Shown here piece by piece: positions 46,674 to 58,690 of a DNA stretch of 64,000 nt. Source of the DNA: Hydrangea macrophylla (taxonomy: Eukaryota; Streptophyta; Magnoliopsida; Cornales; Hydrangeaceae); contig CM066991.1 of NCBI GenBank assembly GCA_033977485.1, positions 53,174,850-53,238,849 on the forward strand. The letters are read 5' to 3'. Within the stretch, counting starts at the first letter, position 1. Each line of letters begins with the position of its first letter. The position numbers and the translations under genes were made by a program. The notes beneath the pieces were generated by a model. The model was not told the origin of the DNA, did no database searches, and was given only the letters and a program-made list of their open reading frames with translations.

Positions 46674-46805
46674 TCAGCTTGCGTAATAGTCAGCACCAGC
46701 ATAGCCTCCGTCATCATAGGCTCCATCCTCATAACCCCTATCCATGTATGCATCTCCTACATACTCATAACCCTGGCCAGCTAGACGTCGAATATCCAGC
46801 GGCAT
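46674..46805 (-). CDS. 43-codon Tyr/Gly/Asp-rich frame in gypsy solo LTR
   Basis: MPLDIRRLAGQGYEYVGDAY at the start, ending AGADYYAS. Same length and start as 32353-32484. A TTTTGTAG splice-acceptor-like sequence lies just upstream. Function unknown. Confidence 0.35.
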   Translation of the reverse strand: MPLDIRRLAGQGYEYVGDAYMDRGYEDGAYDDGGYAGADYYAS

Positions 46806-47370
46806 AAACGTCGTTAGCTACAAAAGCCGAGTGAATGCAAACACTAACAAAGTATCTATAGATTTGCAGTATATAAAACAACAACATCAATAAAAGGATC
46901 ATCTCATCATTCGCGTGCATGTATGCACCAACTCAATATAGAATAATGGACGTCGTCCCAATTTTATCTCAAACATAACATAGACTTTTGGGTCCACATT
47001 AATTAGACACGTAGTCCTATACCTACGGTCCGTCAAACTCTAACACACAACCCTAACGTTCCGGCCAACCCGCCTTGATCTAATACGGCCAACACGCCCT
47101 GATATAATATGGTATGCATCCCTAACATACTACATCACTTAACTCCGCTATACCACAACACTCAGCTTCGTAAGCACTCAACTCCACCACAGCACTCTGC
47201 AATACCACAACACTTAGCAATACTATAGCACTCAGCAATACTACAACACGTAGCAATTCTACAGTACTCAACAATATCACAACACTTAGCAATACTACAT
47301 CACTCAGTAATATTACAACAATTAGCAATACTATAACACTCAAAAATATCACAACACATAGCAATACTAC

Positions 47371-50300
47371 TGTCACTCCCGTTCCAGAATTCCATGGTTT
47401 ATCATTCATATTTGAGATTTTGTCGCTTATTAATGTTTATCAATAATCTGAGGTGGAGTTGACTGTGAGTCAACGGTGAAGTGTCAGTGAGGACACGGGT
47501 GTTGGGTTTGTGCCCTCAAACCATTACTTTATGTATGAGACATTAGCATTATAATATATGGATATCAGCTTTATATTTCATTGTGTATGTTTCTTTCATG
47601 AGATGATTGTTTTGTCCTTAAGTATCATAGTAAGCAATTCGTGTGTGTATGAGATACACACAAGTGAGATACGAATTACTATTCTTTGATACTTAGAATA
47701 TGTCACAGTGGATGATGAGACTGGATACCTCATCAGGTCTACACTGTAGCATAATTAACTACCATTGGATGGAGTGATTAATCTCAATCACTAGAGTGTA
47801 GCTCTTAGTTGATATGCTAGTGCTTATAGTGCATTGACGGACCTGAGCTTTCCTATTGACGCTTAAGGCTGTCAACAGTCAATAGGAACTCATAACTTGT
47901 ATAAGGTACGTGTTCTCAATCTTGAGATGATTATGAACACAGATTATGGATATGGCTGCTTTGACTTACCAATCAGTGAGGTCTATAGAAGATCAACACC
48001 TGGGTATCTTGGGTATGTCATGTCCATAGGGTTGTGAACATATATTGTCAAGATAGAATCTAACCTCTGATTCAGAGTAAGCATTCCCTTGAGAATGTCA
48101 CCAAGTTGATTACTGAGTACTGCAGTCTTGTTGATAAGAGTTATCAACATGTTTGGTAATCATGAGTAGTGAATGGGACTCAAGGAATACAAGAAGTAAT
48201 CATGATTCAGGTTGACAGTAACAGTTATCCGACTACCTGAATATGATTACGAATGCTGACGGTAGAGGGACATTAGTACACCATACAAGTCTAGTTATCG
48301 CTTCGGATATGTTCTTTTGCGTTGGAGTTCAGTTATTGTTTTATAGTGGAATAAACGTTAACTGACCAGTTAGTTAGTTTACTGATCAAAGAGTTTGGTC
48401 ATGGTAATTAACAAACTGGTCTGAGCCAACAATAAAGAGCCTAGGAGGTCCCACTCTTAGCTCCGCTAGGATGCTTGGAAAGACACTTGAGGAAGCTGTT
48501 AAGACAGGTTCGATCGATCGAAGTATGTTCGATCGATTGAAGTCATCAGGTTCGATCGATCGAGAATGGTTCGATCGATCGAAGATTCGATCGATCGAAG
48601 TCACTTAGATCGATCGAAGTCTAGGTCGGTTCTGGAAATCTATAAATAGGGCAGCTGCGTTCTGGAAGTAAGTGATCGTCGTTTTTATACGCAGAAGCTG
48701 CAGAAACTATCATAGTCTTCCCAAAACCTTCCTATCCTCTCTATTAGGGTTCCCACCAACCCTAGTCTTTCCGGCAGGCATCCGCAGGAGTCATAAGGGT
48801 GAAGATCATCTAGTGGAGGTTGCTGGAAGTTAAAGTTTCAGAATTGGGTTCAAGACACTAAGGTATAATTCTTGCACCCCCTTGCACGCATCTATGGAAT
48901 TGACGAGTAGTAGATCCTGGAATACCAAAAGTTTTATAACTTAACCTATTTCCGCTGCGCGTTTAAACTCTAACTTTAAACCACTTTTTCCTTCAACGGG
49001 AACGTGGTATATCATATTGCATGGGCATGAGTTAATGGCATTTATGTGACTTAAATGTTATTTGACTTATCTGGTATTTTTATGAATAGTAATTTTACCT
49101 ATGTTTAGTAAATTCTGGTAATTTTGATATTGTTATATCATTTTGAAAATTGTGGTGAGAACGTGAGTGATCGTGATATAAAAAGGTAGGTTGTGTAGAG
49201 ATTTCACATAACTTAGTTTTTGGACGTAAGTTTTGGACCCAAACAAGATTTAGTCGGAAACTTTTGAAATTTATAATTTTCACTCGTAAAGGCATAAGAT
49301 GGACGTGTGCGAAGTTTCATGGGTTAATGAGAAGTTTTGAGAAACTTGCGGGGAGGTAAACGTAATTCCCAGAAAGTTTTTCTATAAATAGTGGTGGATG
49401 AGATTCATTCTCATCCAAACTTTCCAAAAATATCTAGAGAGATGAGAGAGAAGGGGATTTGTTGCCACGGGCTTTGCGACGACGATCGGCGACCTTTCGT
49501 CTGTCAGATTTTCACCAAATTCAAGATTTGAACTCGTGAAGGTAAGATCTTCGTTTTGATACCACTTAGGCCGTGTTTGGCCAATTTTTGTAAAAATCTT
49601 AATTCTAGATTTTTGGGGGAAAACCCAGTAAAACTTGTAGGAATCGTCCCAAATTTGAAATCCGACGTTTGATTAGCCCCCTAGACGATCCTTCAAAGTT
49701 TGAAGAGAATCGCACGAGGTATGAAGTTCTAACTTGTGAAATATAGAGAAATACATGTTTTATATGTCGACGACGAAATTGAGATCCGGGCAAAATCCAT
49801 GTGTTAATTGTAGGCCCGTTAATTATGCACGCGCTAAATTGTGAAAAGCTTGTCTAAATTTACGCGAGCACGTTGAGTTGTCTATGTGGGTCAAAGGGGA
49901 GTCTTATACAAATCATGCCGGAGTAAGCTTCTCGTTGTTTGAGAATTTTAGTAGCGACGACTACTGTGCATGGTTGTAGGCTTGGACTTGCCATGGCACT
50001 TGTGGGGATGTAATGGTTGTAGGCTTGGACTTGCCATTAACATCGCAGTTTAAGGCTTGGACTTGCCGCTACCGAATGAATGCGTATTTTTCTCCCTAGA
50101 GACTATTGATATGATTTATGAGATTAAAGCATGTTTTGTGATATATTGCATATGTTAGACTTGTACGCTCAGCATATAGCTGAGCAGTGGAGATGTACTC
50201 CATTGCAGGTAAGAAGAAAGACAAGGAGAAGCGTGTTGAGTGAGGCCGAGGAACGCCGGGGAAATCACCTTTGTATATGTTTTTGTTTTAAATCCTAAAA

Positions 50301-51118
50301 CTTGTGTAAGGATTGGGAATTGTAATAATATGTTGTAATAGAACTATTAATTAGTTTTGTAGTATTGAAATCTTGTAATAGAACGTCTGTGGTTATGTTT
50401 AAATGTTGTATTTGAGTTACGGTTGTGATTGTTGTTGGTATAGAGAAGCATGAGTTGTTAATTTTCACAACAGGGCTGCCCAGCAGGGGAGCAGTCGACT
50501 GGACTCTGGATCAGTCGACTGGATCTCGTGGGATTGAGACACTTAAAGTGAATAGTAATGGAAACAGTCTACTGGACCCTTTATCAGTCGATTGAACACT
50601 GTTGATTTTTGGTTACTACTTCTATTAATGGCAAAACCAGTCGACTGTACCATAACTCAGTCGACTGGACCCCTTTTGAAAATGTTGTATTTTGGTTCTG
50701 CTTAACACAGTCGACTGGGGACCTTTGATCAGTCGACTGAACTACTGTAGATTCTAGCTACTGATCCAAATAGTAACCAGTGCAGTCGACTGGGTTCCCT
50801 GATCAGTCGACTGGACCTCTGTTAATAATTTAGGATTTTGGTTTCTGCTAGGCACAGTCGAGTGGACCCTAGGCACAGTCGACTGAACCTTTGTTTTCAA
50901 AAACTGATTCTTTTGTGTGTGTTTCAACTTGGCCAAAACTTTTTATAACTCTGATTTCAAGGGAATTTCAATTCAAAGGGTAATGTTCCCTAAAGTTTTA
51001 AAATACTCAGGGTTTTTTTTAAAGTTCCTTCCGCTGCGTATCGTTAGAGAATGTTTGGATGAGCCTTGGTGGCGTGCCACGTGTTCTATTTCCACGCGTA
51101 GTGGGATGGGTCGTGATA
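47371..51118 (+). mobile_element. Solo LTR with ACTAC target duplication, itself interrupted
   Basis: TGTCACTCCCGTTCC to GGTCGTGATA, flanked by ACTAC (47366-47370 and 51119-51123) inside the 18-bp minisatellite. About 2.25 kb of its own sequence. Features: TCTATAAATAGTGG (49380) as a likely TATA box, and an array of CAGTCGACTG palindromes in pairs (50485-50890). The terminal parts match the shorter solo LTR at 35411-35969. Confidence 0.88.
47500..48995 (+). mobile_element. Copia-type solo LTR (1496 bp), ACGGG target duplication
   Basis: TGTTGGGTTTGTG to TTTTCCTTCA with ACGGG at 47495-47499 and 48996-49000. The unoccupied form is at about 35535-35545 (GACACGGGAACATGG). It has a TATAAATAGGGC (48641) TATA-like box and five or six TTCGATCGATCGAA palindromes (48507-48625). 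Confidence 0.9.
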
Positions 51119-53220
51119 ACTACATCACTTAGCAATATCACAGCACTTAGCAATACTACAACACTGAGCAATATCACAATAATTAGCAATACTACAGCAC
51201 TCAGCAATATCATAGCACTTAGCTCCGTAATACCTCAGCACTCAGCTCTGTATACATTGACAGCACGCAGCCCTAAGATGCTACTACGGTACTCCAGCCG
51301 CAAAACATTATGGCCACCAACCCTGATATATTAACCTCGACATGAAGTCCTACATCGCATAACCTCCCAAATCTGACACGCAGTCCAACACTATCATACG
51401 TCAAACCTGACACGTAGTCCAACTCTATCATATGTATAACCTAACACGTAGTCCCGATCCTATCCCAACACTTTAGGACTTCACACTGGACATCATACGA
51501 TCTTAATGACCGCATTCATATGCACAAATATAAATAGAATCGACCTCTGCGGTCGACAAACCCACTTCTATGCACGTCGGCTTCTTATTCTGATTATTAT
51601 CTTAACATTAACTGAATGGTTCCACTGTTCAATGCATTAGTCCATTATTCACGTGTGTATTATTCTGATACAACTTTTCCAATCAATGTATGATAATATA
51701 CAACTTAACAGTTCATTAGACATAAACAAACTAAACATTTAATCTACTGTCATGTTCAATCGATTGAGAAATGTTTGATCGATTGAGAATATTAAAGTTC
51801 GATTGATTGAACAATGTTCGTTCGATCAAGATCGGTCTGTGTTCAATTGCTCGAAAGCAGCTCGATCGATTGACCACTGGTTTTCTTCCTAAACTAAACT
51901 ATGCTTCCCGTGTATGTTCGGGATTCATTCTATCTTGCCAGAACACATATATACCTACGTATCTACACTACTAAGTGAGTATATACACTCACCGTTAACG
52001 TCGGTGATGCTAGAGAGCTCGTGGTAGTCGTCGGTTCCTTGGGGTGATCTCCTCTCTTTCCTCTTTCTCTTTCTCCTTCTCTTTCATCTTCTCCTTCTCC
52101 TCTTTGCTGGCCGAGAGTATGTGTGAGGAAGTGTTTGTCTATGTATATATATAACCGGGTGTGTGTGTGTGTGTGTATATATATAACCTCTATACCTCTC
52201 TCTCTCTCTAACTCTCTCAGGATTTCAGCAACCCAAACCCATATACGTGAAGGGTATATATATGCAAAGAGGGAGGGCAGGTGACAGAACACGTAAACTG
52301 ATAAAAATAAGTTCGATCGATCGAAGTGAGTTCGATCAATTGAGAATAGGTCGGTTAGGGTTCGATCGATTGAGAGCAGGTCAATCGCTTGAGAATGGGG
52401 ACACATCATGAATTCAGGTCGGCAGAGGTTCAACCGATCGAAGTAGGTTCGATCGATTGAGGAATGAAACTATCGATCGCTCGGGGCTTGCTCGATTGAT
52501 TGAAACTGAAATTACATGAAAAGGAAATACAAGTATACTGAATCTTATTTATATAAAAAGTATTATAAAAGTACAATGAAAATACAAGATATTACAATGT
52601 ACTTGATCTTGGGAAATGGAAAAGCAAGAACAAAGTACACTTGACTTTTGAAAATTTTTCATTGCAAAATGATTTTTGAGATCCTAAGGAGCATCACGGT
52701 TTTGATAGTGGAAAAAAGTCTCATGATCAAGTAGCAAATTTCAAGCTTGATATCTTTGTGAATCTCATCTTAATACTACAATGCTTTAGGAGAGGGTGGT
52801 GGTTGCATTTGCATATCCATATATGAGGATCCCTAGTTAGGGAAATATAGTGATTTAAGGATAACTAATTATTTTCATTTTAATTTATTCCCTTCCCAGA
52901 TAAATATCTTAGATAAAAGGACAAAATAAAATAAAAAATCCAACAATACCCTCGTCAGGCAACGCACGCGCATAACGTTCAGAATTTAGGAGCCCCGTCG
53001 CGGGCCACGCACCACGCGTGCACGCCAAAAGGAATTGACGTGCTCGCACGGTCCGAGCAGGTACACCATATCAACGCCCATTTCAAAAAATGTTTTCAAA
53101 CTTTAAACTTCTATAACTTTTTATCTACAATTCTGTTTTTCTCAAAATTTATACCGTTAGAATCGTGTCGACGAGATCTACAAAGCTAATATCATTGTTG
53201 ATATGTTTTGAGAAAAAAAA

Positions 53221-53341
53221 GAGTAATATTTGGGGGCACTAACAAATTCCACAAACACACTCTATCTCTCTTCTAGTGGCACTGTGGGGTCCGCAGCTGT
53301 TAGTAAGTGTTAGTGAGATTTGTTTGTGCCCCTAGCAAGAC
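53221..53341. mobile_element. Mutator-like MITE family, copy 1
   Basis: GAGTAATATTTGGGGGCACT at the left and GTGCCCCTAGC at the right, with the GTGGCACTGTGGGGTCC core seen in the other copies. Flanked by A runs, so the target duplication cannot be read. Confidence 0.6.
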
Positions 53342-53384
53342 AAAAAAAAAAAAACTCACATGCACTAACAACCTAGTTCTTGAA

Positions 53385-53760
53385 AACATTGGTGAAATTT
53401 CACCACTTTTAATGTGGAGAAATTAAAGCGGTGAATTATCACCACTTTTAACATGTGGTAAAACTGTAATGAAATTTATGTGAAATTTAAATTTCACTCA
53501 ACTAATTATGTGAAATTTCTAAGTTGCCCCTTAGAAATAGGAATCTCATGCTTGACCAACTCACAAAACAGTGTAAAAACACTATGATACCAAATTGCAC
53601 CTTAGACAAATCAATCACCCAAATTATGATTGGGGTGAAATTTCACTACTATTGAAATATGGTGAAGTAGTGGTGAAATTATAATTGTGGTGAAAATTTT
53701 TATAAATTTCACAAGTTTTGACATTCAGAATTAAAAGTGGTGAAATTTCACCATTATTTT
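53385..53760. repeat. Cluster of GGTGAAATTTCACC palindromes
   Basis: Perfect 14-bp palindromes at 53391-53404 and 53739-53752. Between them are several one-armed or drifted versions (GCGGTGAATTATCACC, GGGGTGAAATTTCACTAC, GTGGTGAAATTATAATTG). It may be the subterminal region of a DNA transposon. Confidence 0.6.
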
Positions 53761-54371
53761 CAAATCTGCTCAAAACAGTGTATAGTCTTGTAACTAAAGG
53801 GATTTTCTGAAGAAAAAAGCCTTAAATCCGTTGGAATGAATGCAATATTAAATTTTTTCACTTACCAAAATGTAATCAATCCTTATGTTATGACAGAGTG
53901 CCCACAAGCAGATTTGTAGTAATGGAAAAAAAAAAAAAAAAGCATGAATAACACAAACCATGAATACTGTTCAAAAGTGATTAAATTTTACCACTTTTCA
54001 GGAACAATGCTGTCAAGGTATGTAAAAAAATATTTTTTTTTTGCTCAAAATATATCAACAATTGGTACTAGTTTTCTAGTTCTTGTCGACACAATTACAA
54101 CGGTACAATTTTTTTTTAAAATTAGAGATATAGATCAAAAGTTACGGAGGTTTAAAGTTTAAAAAACATTTTTGAAATTGGGTTTAATATGGTACAGTCA
54201 CTCACATCGTCTGAGTGACTGCCATGAGATGCGAGGGAGTGGCACGCGCGTGTGCGAAGTTGTCAGCCGCAACTTTGAGGGAAAGAGAGGATTATTTGGT
54301 GTGATTGAGAGTATGTTCGTCCAAGAAAAAATTGAGAGACTTAAATCAACATACTCCGTATATTTTTAATT

Positions 54372-54777
54372 GGGAAAAATACCTTTTACCCCCCCTGTGG
54401 TTACACCAATTTTCTCATAACCCCCTGTGCTTCATTTTGTAACACTTAACCCCCCTGTACTACGGACTAAAGTGAGACTGTTAACTTTTCTAACGGAAAA
54501 AAAGGAAATGACATTAATACCCCCAAGCCCCTATACATATTCTTTAGAGAAAAATACCTTTTACCCCCTATGGTTACACCCATATTCTCATAACCCCCAT
54601 GTGGTTCATTTTTGTAACACTTAACCCCCTGTACTAATGACTGAAGTGGGACTACTGTTAGAAAAGTTAACAGTCTCACTTTAGTCTGTAGTACAGGGGA
54701 GTTAAGTGTTACAAAATAAACCATAGGGGGTTATGAAAAAATGAGTGTAACCACAAGGGAGTAAAATGTATTTTCCC
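54372..54777. mobile_element. Foldback element, 406 bp, 10-bp target duplication
   Basis: Termini GGGAAAAATACCTTTTAC and its near complement ending ATTTTCCC. ATTTTTAATT is identical on both sides (54362-54371, 54778-54787). Inside, a ~170-bp unit (GTTACACC...CATAACCCCC...CTGTACTA) occurs three times: two direct, one inverted. The open frames are produced by these repeats. Confidence 0.75.
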
Positions 54778-56138
54778 ATTTTTAATTTATCCTTCAATTA
54801 ACATGTTTACATTAAATTGTTCTTTTATCTAGTTGACCACTAACATTTCCCGTAGTTGTAATTGTATTTTTAAATTTTTAGACGATCTCGTGCTGCACGT
54901 GGCCACCAACCAGTCATGTACTTTTTTGTTTAGATCGCCACCAGTCATACTCTTACCAAACCAAAGAAATGTGTGATGAATGGTACACATTAAAAAAAGA
55001 AAAAGAAAGAGAAAAAGAAAAAGGATATGGTAGTTAGTTGGGCCTTTTTCTCATATCCGAAAAATGAAAAAACAAAACAGAAACGTTTGGACGTCCGAGG
55101 TTGGCGGTAGATGTGGAAATTGGGTTGGGTTGGTCAGCCCGAGCCGAGGCCCGGTTCACTATCATTGGTCCGGTGCGGACATCTCCTTTGGTGTCCAAGG
55201 CTCAGCCCGAAGCCTGTCAAGGTCCGAGCTAAAACATGAAGAAATTCGATGTGGCCTGCTAGCTCTGCTTGGCTCGGACCGACGTAGACCAGGGCTATCG
55301 GTTCGGGACGGACACTCCCCTTCCATCCTAAGCTCGGCCCGATATTAGGTGAAACCCAGCCTAACCCGTTTGACACTTCTAATTGGCGGCAGACTCAGGA
55401 GTTTAGTTGAGTGAGGGTGGAAGTTTAATTATACAGGAGTTCGGGGGACTGCGCTCCTAACTTGATTTTTATTTTTATTTTAATTTTTTTTCATTTTTTA
55501 TAAAAATAATATAATTTTGTGTACTTTTTTTTTATAGAAACTAATCTCTCTCACAATTTTTTTTATGAAAAAATTGTATTATATGCTCAATTTATTATTT
55601 ATATTGATCACTTTCATTTATGTAATAATCCACATGTCAAATGTTAATTACATCTTATATATAATGTGTAAAGCAATCTCATACACTTAAACTTGACACA
55701 TACTACCACACAAATATCACAAGCTAACTTCTTCATAACAAATAAGTTTCATATAGGGTAAATAAAAAATAAAAAAAATATGTGAAATATTCACTTGGGA
55801 ATTTCATTTTTTTTATTTTTCATTTTTTTATTTATTTTTTTATATAAATCCAAAAAGAAGGAGAGAGTGGTACAAGGGGACTCTGTCTTCTCGTTTTTTG
55901 AATAATATCACTTCCTCCATGGTATAATTTAGTCCCCTAATACGAGGGATTATTATTTTAAAATGGACAAATAATCTTGAGCAGAATAGCCGCACCAAAC
56001 ACCAGACTATCCTCCCCTTAGTTCAAGGAAACAAACATAATACGTAGTATATCACATTGAAAATTTCTATGATACAAATACAGTTTTATTGCTGTATATT
56101 ACAACCATAATTTTGGTCCTAGCATGTAATTTGAAAAA

Positions 56139-56302
56139 GAATAATATTTGGAGCACTAACAAATTTTATTAACACTCACACTCATATTTTATTTGTCTCT
56201 TAGTGGCACTGTGGGGCCCGCAGTGGAACCCACAGTACTACAAGGAGAGAGATAAAGTGTGGATGTGAGTGTAGTGAGATTTGTAAGTGCCTCTAACATT
56301 GG
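56139..56302. mobile_element. Mutator-like MITE family, copy 2
   Basis: GAATAATATTTGGAGCACTA at the left, GTGCCTCTAACATTGG at the right, flanked by TTGAAAAA (56131-56138, 56303-56310). Core GTGGCACTGTGGGGCCC. Confidence 0.7.
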
Positions 56303-57502
56303 TTGAAAAATAATCTTAGTTTTTGGCACCAAATATTTTTGGTCCTAATATGTTGTAATTTGAAAATTTACATTGATTTTTAACTTTTTAGGAACAAACA
56401 TTTTTTGTCCCAACACGTTATAAATTGAAAATAACTTTAGTTTTTGGGACCAAAGCCCAATTTTTTTGGGATCACAGTCACTAAAGTTGTATAGTACAAA
56501 TAAATCACTGTAGAAGATCCTTATATCATACTAGAACACGCACCAACAGGGGGTTGGTGAGCAGCTAGATTTCAAATATATTTAGAGCAAAAGCGAGTTT
56601 GAAAAAATTGAAAATTAAATATTGAAAATTAGGTGTTAAATTTCAAGTACCGAAAATTTTAAGTGATTGAATTTGTAGTATTGAAAACATATTTATAACT
56701 ACTGAAATAGACTACATTCAATGAATATTTTCAGTAGAAATTTTTCACTTAAAGTTTTCAGTAATTTTTTGACTATATTTTTCAATTAAGTGATACGTTA
56801 TCAAATACACTGAAAACAAATAAGTTCTGAAAGTTTTTCATTTTTACCACTTAATTGGGTTATCAAACACACCCTAAAACTTTAATTCCAAAGTTTGTAT
56901 ATCAAATGTGATTCTCAACTGAGGTAGCAGTGAGACTATCTCTAATAATATTAAATTTAATTTAACTTTCTCTAATATAAATTAAGTGACCAATAATAAT
57001 AGGAGCACTTCAATATATTACAATACAAAATCAACTTTCTTAGCCATTGGATCTTGTTTTTTGCTTTCAATAATGCCCTCTCTATGAGGGGAGCATTCCC
57101 TCTTTCAACAAGATGTTTTTATAACTTTACAAAGTTTTTAAAGTTTAAACAAATATTATGAAATACTTAATCCGAACAAAAGTAATCACATATAAGTGAA
57201 TAATGGTATAAAAAAAACTATACCAAATAAAGTTGAAAAAAATTCTATAATACTCGTACTACCTAATCTAGATCTAGTAGTTATCAAAAAAGAAAAGAAA
57301 AAAAATATAGATCTAGTGGAATAGCAAAACCTATATATACACTTATATAAAATATAAAATAAATAGACATTTATTAAAAAATATTGGACTCTTTGAGTTT
57401 AAAGAATAACTTATTTTTAATTTTGACCAAAATTCTTGATTAGTGAAATTTAATTCAATAAAATCCTTATGTTGTTAAATTTCACATTGAAAATTTTAAA
57501 TC

Positions 57503-58397
57503 GGGTAAATTGCACTTTTATATTCATGTAGTTTGAAAGTTGTGATATATTGGTCCTTATAGTTTTTAATTTTGACAATTTTATTCCTACAGTTTCATTT
57601 TTGTGCGTAATTAGTCATTTTGCAAACGGTCATGAAATGTGGCGGAGCAAGGGTGAGACAGATATTTCACATTTCACTGCACTTTGTCTTCTAAAATTTT
57701 GGAATTTTATGACTTTAATGTAAAAATATTTTGCAGAATCAGTACTCATACTATCCCAAATACACTTACATATAATTATTTATAGTTAAGTAAGTACTCA
57801 ATGGTGCTCCACTATATACGAGCCAAAGTCATTTTATTATGAGTAATGCTATACTTTCCAAATTTTCATTTGAAATGATGTGACACTAGAATCAGTGTGG
57901 ATTCACTTTAACATTGTCTAATCAAAATTCAGCAGTCCAGTGTCACATTGTTAGAGATGAAAATTTGGGAAGCATACTCTTTCATTATTCTAGTCATATA
58001 ATAACGGGCCATCACACTCAATTGGCTCGCTATATTAACATAATATATCCAACCAAATCAAACCATGTGTCCAAATCGATTGAGATTAAATTAACTCAGT
58101 ATGCCAAATAATATTTTACCTTACATAAAGGAACCAAATATGGTCATTTTCCACCACGATTTTGCAAAATATTTTTACATTAAATCAGTAAAATCTCAAA
58201 AATGAGAGAGATAAAGTACAATGAAATGTGAAATATTCATCTTGTCCTTGCTCCGTCACATGTGTTTTACAACAGTTTGCAAAAGAACTGATTGCGCATA
58301 AAAATGAAACTATAAGGTTAAAATTGCTGAAATTAAAACTATAAAAACTAAAGTATCATAACCCTCAAACTACATGAGTGAAAAGTACAATTTACCC
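57503..58397. mobile_element. Large foldback element, 895 bp, ~240-bp inverted arms
   Basis: Left arm begins GGGTAAATTGCACTTTTA; right arm ends TACAATTTACCC. The arms match over about 230-250 bp (ATGTAGTTTG, TTTCATTTTTGTGCG, CGGAGCAAGG, AAAATATTTTGCA). Flanks TTTTAAATC and TTTTAAATT give a 9-bp duplication with one mismatch, as in Mutator-like elements. The MITE at 57841-57975 is nested inside. Confidence 0.75.
57841..57975. mobile_element. Short MITE nested in the 895-bp foldback
   Basis: GAGTAATGCTATACTTTCCA arm inverted against GGGAAGCATACTC, around TAATCAAAATTCAGCAGTCC. Same layout as 7536-7730. Confidence 0.55.
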
Positions 58398-58505
58398 TTT
58401 TAAATTTATATACGAGTAATATTTAGCGACTTTTTTTTAACTAAAAGTCCAACACTTAAAAATGAGTTGTTACAAAACGAAAGAAGTCTATGGAGTTTTA
58501 ACTAA

Positions 58506-58690
58506 GAGTAATACTTGGGGCACAACCAAAGCCACAACTTTTTTTGCACAACCTTCATTTTATGTCTATCTCTCTCTTGATGGGTCCCACAGTGCCAGTG
58601 ACCCCACAGTGCCCACTAGGAGAGAGATAGACACAAAATGAAAGTTGTGCAAAAAAGGTTGTGGCTTTGGTTGTACCCAAAGTATTATCC
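58506..58690. mobile_element. Mutator-like MITE family, copy 3 (185 bp)
   Basis: Near-perfect ~73-bp inverted arms (GAGTAATACTTGGGGCACAA and complement ending GTATTATCC) around CCCACAGTGCC. The 9-bp duplication TTTAACTAA is at 58497-58505 and 58691-58699. It lies 287 bp before the CBR start codon. Confidence 0.88.

Larger units (their letters stand above)
46382..52596 (-). mobile_element. Solo LTR of the gypsy family, ATGTA target duplication
   Basis: Begins TGTCACGCCCCG and ends AGATATTACA, with ATGTA at 46377-46381 and 52597-52601. The empty site is preserved at about 35985-35995. About 2.46 kb of its own sequence, the rest being nested solo LTRs. No internal coding region remains, so recombination between LTRs removed it. 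Confidence 0.9.
35175..52945 (-). mobile_element. Old Ty1/copia element opened by later insertions
   Basis: A ~1-kb segment at 35175-36230 (apart from one solo LTR) is repeated at 46120-46381 plus 52602-52830. The right copy starts TGTTGGAATAG at 45990; the inner end of the left copy is ACTCCAACA at 36454, preceded on the minus strand by a polypurine tract (AAAGTAGGGGAT). Between them minus-strand copia protease and RNase H remnants remain. So this is one decayed minus-strand copia element whose LTRs and pol host a solo LTR (35411-35969), a gag-only copia (37596-43534) and a gypsy solo LTR (46382-52596). The outer left end is lost. Confidence 0.7.
45990..52945 (-). repeat. 5' LTR (right copy) of the old copia element, split by a gypsy solo LTR
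   Basis: Own sequence is 45990-46381 and 52602-52945. It starts TGTTGGAATAG and ends AAAATCCAACA. Confidence 0.65.

Noticed and set aside
55064..55376. GC-rich open frames on both strands
   Set aside because: Built from repeated GCCCGA/CTCGG words; no domain and no splice or start context.
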